Source: Neoarius graeffei
Lineage: Eukaryota > Chordata > Actinopteri > Siluriformes > Ariidae
Assembly: GCF_027579695.1 (NCBI RefSeq)
Contig: NC_083577.1
Location: 56,450,283-56,514,282, forward strand
Reading direction: 5' to 3'
DNA: 64,000 nucleotides
This document shows positions 23,435-34,700 of the stretch, one piece after another (the stretch's first letter is position 1; every line of letters starts with the position of its first letter). The position numbers and the translations under genes were made by a program. The notes under the pieces are model-generated. The model saw only the letters and a program-made list of their open reading frames with translations, had not been told where the DNA came from and ran no database searches.

Positions 23435-23448
23435 GTTACCATGGCAAC
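23435..23448. promoter_or_regulatory. RFX X-box, GTTACCATGGCAAC
   Basis: A 14-base imperfect palindrome matching the RFX consensus GTNRCC-N(0-3)-RGYAAC with both half-sites intact. It is 117 bases upstream of the rsph1 ATG. RFX factors with FOXJ1 drive cilia genes, which fits a radial-spoke gene. Confidence 0.8.
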
Positions 23449-23760
23449 GCGCGTGTTCCCCCTTGCCTAAAACAGACATGCGCAGTATGGTAGACTTTTA
23501 TAATGCATTTTTCCAAAATGTGATTTCTCTTATTTAATTTTTTTTAAATAAACGATATATTTATCTGAAGTGTTTGTTTTAAGCTTTCCTCCTCCTTAAA
23601 CTTTATGCCTTTTCTCTGTGAAATCAGGCGAGGTCGTTAAAGACTACCATACTTATCCTTTTCATGCTGTTTTTGGGGATTATTATTATTATTATTATAA
23701 AAATTGCATATTGTAGAAATGTAATGAATTTTTACGATACACACACACACACACACACAA

Positions 23761-23796
<36 letters not shown>

Positions 23797-24168
23797 AAAA
23801 TCACTTGTATTAAAAATAAAAGGATTGTCCATGTGTATGAATTCCATGAGTAAAGGGGATTCCTTCTAATGAGGTTATAAATAAAAATAGCATTTATGTC
23901 TAAAATATTTAAAGTGTATAACCAAAGTTATAGAAAATATCACTTTTGAACAAAATAGATTAATATTCTTTTTAGGAGTGTTACATGGAGGTGATTTCAG
24001 AGGTTAAAATAAAATGTGTGTGTGTGTGTGTGTGTGTGTGTGGAGAAAGAGAGGTAGTAAACTGCAGAATAATGTAGCACACAGTTTATTTCAGTGTCAG
24101 TTTCAGCCAGCAGACAGAGGACTTTTCCATCCGCCCTCATCACGAGGCTGGTTATTAGCGTTATAAAA

Positions 24169-24178
24169 CCACGTGACC
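24169..24178. promoter_or_regulatory. CLEAR-like E-box (CCACGTGACC)
   Basis: CACGTGAC matches eight of the ten bases of the TFEB/TFE3 CLEAR consensus GTCACGTGAC. It lies 77 bases before the cln5 ATG. Lysosomal genes are typical CLEAR targets. A second partial site (GTCACATG) follows at 24180-24187. Confidence 0.6.
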
Positions 24179-24254
24179 AGTCACATGGTGAAATGAGGAA
24201 GTGTGTCCGCTGCGGAAGTTTCTGCTGGGTGAAGTTGAACATGAAACGTTAAAT

Positions 24255-26552
24255 ATGACTCTCAAATGGTTTTATTTTCTTATTCTGATCTGTTTCTTGG
24301 TTTTGTTAAGTTCCCAGAATATTGGTGGAAAGAGAGTTTGGCCTGTTCCTTACAGGTAAGATAAAAACATGAGCTCTCATTTATCAACTTCAGCCTGAGA
24401 GCTTCAGTGTCACTTCTGCATTTCTCTCTTCTGTTCCATTTCACTGTTTAATTAATGTTGTGCAGTATAGTAAACTGTTCACTATCAAGTAGATGGGTTT
24501 TTTAATGTTTATTTAATTATAATGTGTGAACACTCTGTCTTTTACATGTTTAATTATAATATGTACTCTCTGTCTTATGGCTACCACCATTCCGCTATTT
24601 TATGTCTTGAAGAGTGTTTCCAAAGGTGTGTAACACCCAGGCACTATTATTAAATGTGATGGAGTGCCTGTCACTACGGTTGAGTACGCGCTCTGACTGC
24701 CTGGCTCTTTGGTCAGGGTGCAGGTTTGGCACCCCGTAGACCTGGGTTCAAGGCTGGGTGGGGTGACTGCTCTCTCCCTTCGCTACGGTTGGTGTCAGAA
24801 GTGGGATGGCTTGCTGTGAGGCCATCAGAGGTGAGCCGTACAAGGGACCCCCAGGATAGGTGACCCCTGTGCGAGGGACCCCAGAGATGGGTGAAGCACA
24901 AGTGTGTGGGGCACACTGGCATGGGAGAAGTACAGCTGGGGGATGCGTGAGAGACGCCCATGTCCATGAAGCGCACGGGTGCACCTCCCAAAGGGGAGGG
25001 CAGTGTGACGGAGTGCCTGTCACTACGGCTGAGTATGTGCTCTGACTGCCATGCCAAAGAGCCTGGCTCTTTAGCGTTGTGGTCAGGGTGCAGGTTTGGC
25101 ACCTGTAGACCTGGGTTCAAGGCTGGGTGGGGTGACTGCTCTCTCCCTTCGCTACATTACAGTTATTGTTTTAATTTTTACTGAGTTATTTGCCTGTTAT
25201 TAGCTTGTGTTAACTAGTCACTTGAATCGAATGGATTTAATCCAGATCTTAATAACTCCAAAACAAATACACCTACAAATAACGTTAACTGGATTCTAAT
25301 GTGTTCAGAAAACAAACAACCTTCCTGGCTCCAGTAAATAGGATATTATTGTACACAATTAAATAATGAGCCTAATATTTTAACAATTGTGTTGATAAAA
25401 TTTAATTTGTTTTGCAAACCTTTGAGAACCCATGGTCGAGATTGTATTCCTGACAAACACACACTCACTCCCTCTCTCTCTCTCTGTCTGTGTAAATGAC
25501 TAGGCGATTCGACCATCGTCCTCCCACTGACCCTTACTGCCAAGCGCTTTACCCCTTTTGCCCAACTGGAGACCCGGATGGTCGTATCCCCTACATGAGA
25601 GACAGCGATGTCATTTCCGTGTTTAGACTTCAAACTCCTGTATGGGAATTCAAATATGGAGATCTTTTGGGGAAATTTGTAAGTTAATAACATAGTTGAA
25701 GTCTAAGGCTCCATTATGATGACTAGCATTAACAATGCATCTTCTGTTTCCAGCATATAATGCATGATGCCATTGGATTTGCCAGCTCAGAGACAGGAAG
25801 AAATTATACCATGGAATGGTATGAGCTTTTCCAGCTTGGAAACTGCACATTTCCCCATGAAAGAGAGGGGATAATGGCTCCTTTTTGGTGCAATCAGGGT
25901 GCCGCATGCTTCTTTGAGGGAATAGATGATGTGCACTGGAAACAGAATGGAACTCTGGAAAAAGTGGGAGAGATTTCTGGTAAGAAGTTGTGCACAAGTG
26001 TACAAATGGTTTGAGTACTCTTAATTTGATTCTGTGTTCAGTGCGTCACTGTTTCCTGTCATAGGTGAGCAGTTTAATGATCTGGCACAGTGGGTTCAAG
26101 AAGACAATGAGACGGGTATTTATTATGAGACGTGGACTATACGGTCAGACCCAGGACCCAACTCGACCACATGGTTCGACTCGTATGACTGTGCACAGTT
26201 TGTACACCGCACATACAGGAAATTAGCCGAGCTTGGAGCCAAGCTCTCAAGCAAAACTCAGACAAACTACACCAAAGTCTACCTGTACAGTGGTGAGCCT
26301 ACCTACCTTGGAGATGATAGCAGCATCTTTGATCAGTCCTCAATGAAAACTCTGGCCACAGATATCAGAAAGTTTTACCATTCTTTTCAGCCTCACCAGT
26401 CGATGCTTCATTTCATCCTCAGTCTGTTAGAAGCCTATAAAAAAGTAGTACTGGAGAAGACTTTTTATTTGTTCTACAACTTTGAGTATTGGCACTTGCC
26501 AATGAAACCACCCTACATCCAAATTACGTATGAAGAAGTTCCTCTGCCGTGA
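24255..26552 (+). CDS. cln5: Ceroid-lipofuscinosis neuronal protein 5, lysosomal BMP synthase
   Basis: Four coding exons, 24255-24355, 25504-25678, 25754-25979 and 26065-26552, join in phase to 329 residues. CLN5 is a soluble glycosylated lysosomal protein, reported to make bis(monoacylglycero)phosphate by transacylation and to have thioesterase activity; loss causes neuronal ceroid lipofuscinosis in humans. The start gives a signal peptide, [20 protein letters not shown]. The body is strongly CLN5-like: [121 protein letters not shown]. The His in HIMHDAIGF and Cys in DSYDCAQF match the human catalytic pair (H166/C280 in human numbering). Several N-glycosylation sites (NYT, NCT, NGT, NET, NST) remain. 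The N-terminus is shorter than the long human form. No defects seen. Intron 1 contains a TRIM fossil. Confidence 0.97.
24655..25155 (+). mobile_element. TRIM-type LTR retrotransposon fossil
   Basis: Two direct repeats of about 130-150 bases (24655-24786 and 25005-25155), starting TGTGA, enclose about 220 bases. A primer-binding-site-like TGGTGTCAGAAGTGGGAT follows the first repeat and a purine tract precedes the second. It has terminal repeats but no coding capacity, so it is a miniature, dependent relic. The repeats are still clearly alike, suggesting moderate age. It lies in cln5 intron 1. Confidence 0.6.
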
Positions 26553-27008
26553 TGAAGGCGACCTTGAGGGCTTTTTTTTTTCACCTGTAAATCTGTCATG
26601 ACAGCTTTGCACATGAAACTGTAATCATAAGTAACAAATGACTGTCAGTGATTAATTCCACAGGTTAAGCTTTCTGGAGGTGAATAACAATTAAGTCTTG
26701 TGTTCTGTTGGAAATACCACAGCATTACTGAAGGCTTGATTCTGATTGGCCAGAAAGTGTTGATTCATTTTCTATAAAAGCACAGCTCGGCCAGTACTTC
26801 CAGCAGCAAGGCAAATCACAATTATTTTCATGTGCTCATTCTAATATGTTTATTGTTCATGTAGTAATATAATACAAATGGACCGTCCTCCATACACGAT
26901 CCTGTAAACAGTTTTTTAAAAATGTGAGTGAAATGTGGAGAATCTCTAGTGTCATTGCTTTGTAACAGTCAAGTTGAATTATGACTGTTTTCTAACTGAG
27001 GACTCTTA
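26553..27008. other. cln5 3' untranslated region and flank
   Basis: The cln5 3' end should fall here. Bases 26736-26790 (GATTCTGATTGGCCAGAAAG, then TCTATAAAAGCAC) resemble a dispersed fish MITE end, possibly paired with 28190-28250. Confidence 0.3.
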
Positions 27009-27982
27009 GGCTACATCCACACGACAACGGCAACGAGATGTTATTTAAAAATATATCGCGTCCAAATGGGCAACGATCAGTAAAATATCAGGTCCATATG
27101 GCAACGCAACGCTTGCTGAAAACGATGCAATACACATGCCACACCTCTAGGGGTGCTGTAAGACGGTCCCTTCGGAGACACCAGAACAATAGAAGTAAGG
27201 ACGCATGCGCATAAACTATTATGCGCGAGACTTCATATTAGCCACAAAGTCAGGAAAATCTGTTCGTAAAATTACATTATAATGACCAAATACAATGAAA
27301 AGTATTTTTCCAGTCTCACCTGTGAAAGGTAATCCCATGTGATCTCGTTTGGACGGCAAACCTGTTGGTACAGTTAAATGCAGCTAATCTTTATTCTCCG
27401 CTTTGCCTCTCCAATATGGCGGCGAGGATGACGTATGATTCTACGCGGAAGGCGGCGTCTTTAATGGTCCGGAATAAATTGAATGCTACATGTTAATGGA
27501 TTAATTTGCTCTTCTACGCCCTTTTTGAGGAATGTATTGTAGGATTTAAACCAACATCTGAAGAGGTGAGATCGCTCCTTTTTTTTCCCTATTTTTGCTG
27601 GCGGGATTGACTCTGCCCTAAGGGCAGAGTCTCTCTCACTTTGCACCATTACACAATAAATATTCACAGTGAAAATATTTTGTAAGCGCGTTTCATGAAC
27701 CAAGTTATAGGATTTGTTGACAACTCGCATTGAGTTCGTTACACTTCTACCCGGCGTGAAGCACTGACAGTCATGTGGTTGTGACGTCATCGTAAACAAA
27801 TCCGTTCTACTCATCCAGACGACTTCACAATGGCAACGTTGCCAGATCTTTCCACTCTGGAACCCGTTCTCAAAAAGATTGCGTTTTGGGCACCCAAAAC
27901 GCCGGTGCCGTGTGGACGCCAGGCCGAAACGATAAGCAATTGTATCGGAGTCACCTGAATCCGTTGCCGTGTGGACAGGGCC
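27009..27982. mobile_element. PIF/Harbinger-type MITE, copy 1
   Basis: Termini GGCTACATCCACACGACAAC and the inverse of TTGCCGTGTGGACAGGGCC, with TTA duplicated at 27006-27008 and 27983-27985. A 3-base TWA-type target site and short inverted ends fit PIF/Harbinger. Open frames inside show no transposase motifs. A second copy is at 48243-49415. Confidence 0.8.
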
Positions 27983-28489
27983 TTAGAAAGGTAGGGTTTC
28001 TGGTTTCTCAATAACATGAGCAGATTTTTTTTTTTAATCACTTAAAAGTTGGTGACAGAATGACTTTTTAGAGTGGTTATAACGTGAATAAACTTGTCAG
28101 ACATTTTGAAGCATTAAATATAACTACAAATACGTGAAGTTTGAGGCATTTCAATGTAATTAAATCGTCCTCTTTGGCAGATTGTTGTGGTATAAAACAC
28201 TTCACTGCTGTTATTGAAAAATAATCAACTATGGGATCACAACACCATGTTGTTGATTTTCTTGACCGTACACCCAAGCATGTTTTATTGTTTACATCTC
28301 TAATATAAAAGTAATAATATATAACATTTAAGAATCAGAGTGTGCACAACAGAAACTTTTAAGTTTATTTGAACAATGCAAGATGTGAAGCATGTTAGGA
28401 TGTTGGAATTGACCAAGCACAGACTCACAAATTACACAAGTACAAAGTTTTCCCAAAGACACCAAAGCTTTTTTTTTTTTTTAACTTAA

Positions 28490-29264
28490 AGGTAGACTGC
28501 CTTTCAGATTACGTTTAGGTCGTAAAAAATTTTCTCTGACACCCAATTATTTTTGCTTAGTGGACCAAAACCTACTGAATTTGAATCACAGACTTGCAAT
28601 TTTATTATTAATTTATTTTTTAAAAATAGAACAATTGATGAATTTAGAGCCACGTGGCCCTAAATTCTCTGCCATTTTGTTCCTGCTTAACCATGACCCA
28701 ATTCAAGATACTATGTCATACATCACGTGGTGGGTTTTCTTCGTTCGCAAAAGACAGTGTGGGATACAAATTTGAAACAGGAGGGAAAAAAATGGAGGAC
28801 GAGAGTGTGCGAATGAAGCATGAAAAACGGACTATGGTGACAAAGCGAGAAGAAAAAAAAAAGTTGCGAAAGAACGGAAACACATGACCAAACTAATAAA
28901 TATCGGCGGTCAGCGAGCACCTCCGTGTGATCAGCTGTTCATTTAGTGACAGAACAATGTAGCTGTCAATGCACGGTCAAAGGTAAACCTGTCGATGTCC
29001 GTAATGCAACACTGTGAACGCCAGCTGCCGTAAAACCCAAAAGAAGAAGCAAGTAAACCTGCACATGCACACATGGACTTCCTCTGTCTGCTTGACTGTG
29101 CAAAGCGAGCGATTTCATGCACATTATTTGCAAGGGAATCCTCTCAAATTAAATAACTTCCCAGCCACATAATGGCCTGGGTTTTTTTTGGAGATATTAC
29201 AGAAATAAACATATCACAATGATCAAATTTCACCGATCTTATGAAATCGAAAGGCTGTCTAGCT
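28490..29264 (+). mobile_element. TTAA-flanked DNA transposon, copy 2 (Kolobok-like)
   Basis: Same family as 2881-4087, in the other orientation. Left end TTAA then AGGTAGACTGCCTTTCAG; right end GAAAGGCTGTCTAGCT then TTAA (29265-29268). It is 775 bases long. A short lysine-rich frame (MEDESVRMKHEKRTMV, then REEKKKLRKNG) lies at about 28792-28887; its function is unknown. Confidence 0.75.
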
Positions 29265-30042
29265 TTAACTGTTTTGGATAAATAACCATCATCAGATACC
29301 GGACACTGGTTATGACACACACACACCTATTGAACCCAAAACCAATAAAAAGATCAGTAAATGCAATAATAAATAAGTATACCTTTTATAAATCAAACAG
29401 GTTTTTTTAAAAACAATGATTAAATACACCAGGGTCTGAATAATGTTGTGCTTTACATCATACAAACTGTGTAACCAGGCAGAAGAGCCTGAGAAAGGTT
29501 TAGTACGTCGGACTATAATGTCTGGATGAACCGTTTTGCAAAATTCACAGCCACCATTTCTAAAGGACTCTAACACACCCTGTTTGTGCCAGTTTGTTAA
29601 AGAGATTACTATGCACTCCCCAGATCCAAGTTATTTACAAAGTGCAAAAAATATAATACTTGCTTCCCTGCATCTTACTACCTTCTGTGCTTGCAATTAA
29701 GTTTCTGTAGATAATTTAGTTAACATCTAAAGTGCCTTTTAACCATTCACAGAAATTTAGTTCATATCAGTCAAACATCCTGATGCTGATGAGAGAAATC
29801 TCTTTTAAAAAAAAAAAAAAAAAAAGGTTATCAAACATCACTGACATGATTATGCTAAGAAAGCAGCCTCTGACACTGCCTTCAGTACATCTTTGAAATA
29901 TACATAACTATTTTTCCATCCAAATATCAAATTAATTTCCAGGTTATGACAAATTATGTGAATTGAGCTTTGCATATAGGATGAATAAACATCACATGCC
30001 AGCTTGTACAACCTGGTTGAAAAAAAAAAAAAAATCACAATC
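29265..30042. other. No feature recognised
   Basis: AT-rich spacer downstream of cln5 and fbxl3. No exon seen. Confidence 0.5.
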
Positions 30043-30044
30043 TA

Positions 30045-30537
30045 CAGTACCGGTCAAAAGCTGACACCTTCTATTCAATGGTTTTTCTTTTATGAATTAA
30101 GACACGTCATATCTTAAAGTAATGATGGATGCCGTTTCTCTTTACTTAGTTGAGCGGTTCTTGACAATCTGGATTACTACAGTTGTGGAATAGGGCTGTT
30201 TACTGTATTTTTATTATTTACTATGATCTCAAAACACATTAAAAAGGCAAGAAATTGCACTAATTAACTTTTGACGAGGCACCTATTAATTGAAAAGCAT
30301 TCCAGGTGACTCCCTCATGAAGCTGGTTAAGATAACGCCAATAGCGTGCAAAGCATCATCAAGGTAAATGTTGGCTACTTTGAAGAATCTAAAATATTAA
30401 AACATTTTTTTAAAAAAACATGTTTACTACATAATTCCATAGTTTGTCTTCAGTGCTGTTTTACAATGTAAAAAAAAAAAAAAAGTCAAAATACAGGAAA
30501 AACTTATGAGTTGGTGCGAAACTTTTAACGAGTACTG
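30045..30537. mobile_element. Tc1-derived MITE
   Basis: Ends CAGTACCGGTCAAAAGC and the inverse of AACTTTTAACGAGTACTG, with TA at 30043-30044 and 30538-30539. At 493 bases it keeps only the terminal regions of a Tc1 element and no transposase. Confidence 0.85.
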
Positions 30538-30539
30538 TA

Positions 30540-31744
30540 ACTGCAGATCAAAAATATTAATTTAACGATATTGTAAAAAATTCCAACCTTGTTTCAGCTA
30601 ACTGTCACATTTCTCAGAGTCTGTATACAAAGACAAAATTCGTCAGCCCATTTCCTGTCACTTGGCAAATAGAAAGCAACAGGTTTCTGATGCGTCCCTT
30701 CTGAAAACGCAGATGTTAACATAAGATACAGGTTCTGAAGTAACGGTCGCTCAGTCACCTACTAGAAAGTATGGCTGGGTGATATGACAATGAAATACTG
30801 TGATGTCACAGTGTGCTTTTCTGAGCTCCAAATATCATGATCTCATTGCATACTTAAGCTGTTTTGTTACTTTCATATCTTAAATTGCAAAAAGATTTGA
30901 TTTTTTAAAATAGACTTCATTTTTCCTCATTCAGTATTTTTAATAAATAAAATGCCATTATAAAAATATAGGGTTTTTTTATTTTGACATTAAAGTTTAT
31001 AGATAACTTTTTTTTTTTACGCAACACTTTTGCTGGAAGTTTCTTCAGGAAGGAAAATAAAAAATAAATACACAGCATGCGTCATAGAAATGCCTTAAAG
31101 GGCTTATGATTTGTCATATTGCCCACTCCTACTAGAAAGTAGTACCTATTGTTGGTACTTTTTTTTTTTAATTTGAGTTTTGTACTTTTGTAGGCAACAG
31201 AACAACTCAAACTACATTTCAATAATTCTATACAGACCCAGTTTCCATCATTAATACAAATTAGAGTGGGGAAAATGTGCAATAATTATATTACAAAGAT
31301 GTACAGTCAAAATCCTGCATCTCGCCTTCAACAACAACAAAAAAAAAAAAACAAGTGGAATACATACACACGAAGCACACAGCACTGTACAATTGTAATA
31401 CAGCTGTAGTTTCAATAAGATAAAAGCTTATTTTCATGATTGTCAGCATATATAGTATTTAGATATACAACAAACAAAATAATAATAATAATAATGCCAT
31501 ACTATTCTAATGTGTTTACACCAGTGAAAATCTTTGCCTCCTTAAAAAACTTGATAAATTTTGTTAGTAATACCAAAACACCACTGATGTATCCCGCCAT
31601 GTGTAATACTACAATATCTCAAACATCAAGGATATATCTATAATACACTAAAGGGTTTAGAGCTACGTTATAAGGTAAAGTAATAAGCTTGACGTGCTGG
31701 TAATGAATCCAATAGTCTGATGCTTGAATAAGCCTGCCAATGCC
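30540..31744. other. fbxl3 3' flank and probable 3' untranslated region
   Basis: AT-rich with A/T runs and (AAT)n near 31478-31494. The fbxl3 3' untranslated region should lie at the right side. No other feature is supported. Confidence 0.4.
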
Positions 31745-34700
31745 TTACCAGGTAGGCATCATATCTGGGAACCAAACACGGCCAAGATGTTTTGAAACCT
31801 CCCAGTGGATCTCATCCAGGCTGTACTTGTGGTCAGGGATGAGCACCTCCTCCATGATGGAGAGCTGTGTGAGGCGTCTCCCACACATCCTCACAAACTC
31901 CACAAAGGCGCTGCAGGACACTTCGCACTCGCCCAGGCCGATGGCCGACAGCTGTGTACAGCGCTCGGCGATGCGAATCAGCTCCTCGTCCAAAGGACGC
32001 AAGCCGTTAGCGCACACCACCAGCTCCACGAGCCGAGGGCAGTTCATGCCCACGCGCCCCAGCACCTCCTTACTGACCGAACGGCCGAAGTAGAGGTGCG
32101 TAACGGGAATCTCATCCCGGAAAAAAGGCTCAAACTCATCCTCATAGAGGAAGAAGTACATGACGAGGTTGAACTTGGGCGAGTGGCGCACCATGGCATC
32201 CCAGCTGCTTTTTTTGATGGTGTGAAACTGCTGACCTGGGTTCTCACTCACAACATCGATGCGTAGATGCTCCAGATGCACGTGCTTCTCCGAGGACAGC
32301 GCAAGGAGGAGCTCGTCACTTAGCAAGTGGTAGTTCAATGCCAGCTCCCTCAAGCCGTGGCACTGATCTGCAACGCACAGGATTCCTGCCAGGAAACAGA
32401 GTTAAAGGTCATAGGCAACGATCGGAGGTGAAACGTAGAATATCAACTTTATTGTCTAGAAGAACGACTCAAAAAGCAAGTTCAATCTTCCTAATGTCTA
32501 ATTTGCACCCTAAAATTGAATAAAACAGTTAATATATACTGTTTTGCCCAATTTCCGAAGGTTTGTTTACATCTCACTTATGCGCACTTTCACCGCCAGG
32601 GGACCGTCGTTATGACGTCATTCAAGGCAAACAGACTGGGAGCAGCTCTGTGTTTACTTGGGAACCGAGCACATGTGTATGGACTTTGGTCGTGAGAGGT
32701 TGTGTAAAATGTCTGAAAGCGATAACGATTTTGAAGTAGGAACTCTCCAAATTAAATATCGAGTGGTGAAACCATATATGTATGAACCTATGGCCGTTGC
32801 GAAGCAATCAGTGAATGTGGCTCACTGGTTTGACCGTGCAGCCTCGGGATCGGACAGTGACTCGGCCGACTCTGATCGCGGTGACCCCGGACCTCAACAA
32901 GACTCGCGCCCAAACAATTTATCCTGGTAGTTATGATAAATTCTTACTTTCGTCATAATACTAAATAAGAGCCCTTTTGAAGAATTAAACCGCCCTCCCC
33001 AGTGGATATAGGTAACGATTATTGGACAGTGCGCTGTTAGGCCACATTAGCCTGCCATCCGCGGCATTATACTATTTATAGCCTAGTCTGAACGAGGAAA
33101 TATCCTTTGTCTCATTTCCACAATGATTGTACAGGATCCCTCAGGATTCTTCACTTGTCAATTGCAAGCAGAAGTAAAAATGTTTACCTCCAATCTTCTC
33201 CTTTTTGCTTGAGCGTTGTTGGTCCGTTTCTTCTTTGACTGCCTGATTTTGTTTCACACGCACAATCCACACGCACAATCCACTCTCTCCGCCTCTTCTG
33301 GAAAAAGCCAACCCTCTGGCTTCACGCGCACAATCCACTCTCTCTGCCTCGTCTCCTCTTCCGGAAAAAAAACAACCCTCTGGCTTTACGCACACAATCC
33401 ACTCTCTCCACCTAGTCTCCTCTTTCGGAAAAAGCCAACCCACTCGCTCCACCTCTTCTCCTTTTTGGGAAAAAGCCAACCCACTCGCTCTGCCTCTTCT
33501 CCTCTCTCGGAAAAAGGTAAAAACTTCTTCCTGAACCGGTCCCGTTGTTACAGTTCACTGCACAACAATAAGGCATGGTTTTTCTTTGGAAATTCCCGAA
33601 CACACATCTGCACTCAAGCCGAACAGCAATGCAAGTAAACGGAAGTGGACTCAACTCAAGTGGTTTGTTTGGCTTAAATGACGTCACGCGCCGAGTGGTC
33701 ACGAAAATAGCCAAACAGAAATTCGCCGCGATCCGCGCTAACTTATTTTAATTATTACTTATTAACAATACTTCTTGGGACCAGAAGAAAATTACAGAGG
33801 TTTTTTTTTTAAACATATAAAGTTTCAAATGTGCATAAAATTAAAACCGTTGCCTTTGAGCTTTAAAGGATCATGTTGTAATTTTTTCAACAAACTGAGC
33901 CCATTGTGTGTCAGCCTGTGAAAAACCCTACATGGTCAAACTGAGATTTTCTACTTAACAGATGGTTCTTAAAACTCCAGGCTTGAAAAGAAAGGTTCTG
34001 TTTTTGCACATATCTCAAGCAGATGTAAAGTTACAGCATGTTAAAGTCTGGTTACACCCAAAACTGAAAGTTTCATTCCAACTCCCCTGAAAGACAACCC
34101 ACCTACCGCAACATCTATGACCTCATCTACTTCAAGAAAACAACATTATAGGCAAGTTCTTACAGTAGATAATGCTGATTATCACTTTGATTATCCACAA
34201 GTCATTTTTGATTGAAACCGTGATTTATTTTTTCCTTTTGGTCTTCGGCTCTAGCAATTTCCCATGACGTTTTCTAGACCATGTTTTTGGAAAATGAAAA
34301 GGGTATATAAAAAAAAAAAACCTCCAAATGATGATATGCTGACTATCCGATTTGAAACATAGGTGGTGAGTTACAAGATGTGACTAACTTTGTATCCAAT
34401 CATACGGCAACAATTTTGCATCCCCTTGATGGAACTAAATCACTATTTTCCACAAAAAAAAAAAAGGGTGTTCATTCAGTGGTGTTTTCCTATTACACAA
34501 TCCACTGCATGGCCTACACGCACTTAAGGCCAATTTATACTGACAACCCAGTCCTCGCAGATGGCCTCGCAGATAGCGTCTGCGAAGCCTTCCCCCCTTC
34601 GCAGACGCTCTGCGCGCACCCTACGCGCACCTCCCAAAAATTGTGACCACCGCAGACAGCGCCGCAGACAAGAGGGCTCTGATTGGTCCACTCTACATCC

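Larger units (their letters stand above)
23319..24254. promoter_or_regulatory. Divergent rsph1/cln5 intergenic promoter
   Basis: 936 bases separate the two start codons, which point away from each other. The rsph1 side holds GC-richer sequence and an RFX X-box; the cln5 side holds an E-box. The middle carries a cluster of (CA)n, (GAAA)n (23761-23799) and (GT)n (24014-24042) runs. Whether one promoter serves both genes cannot be told from sequence alone. Confidence 0.6.

Noticed and set aside
24713-25184. Pro/Ser/His-rich frames in cln5 intron 1
   Set aside because: They arise from the TRIM fossil; no protein family is recognisable.
27461-27814. 117-residue frame, also seen in part at 49053-49352
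   Set aside because: Lies in a MITE present twice; the frame is not kept between the copies.
31805-32266. 153-residue plus-strand frame
   Set aside because: Antisense shadow of fbxl3 exon 4, with high GC and His/Ala bias.
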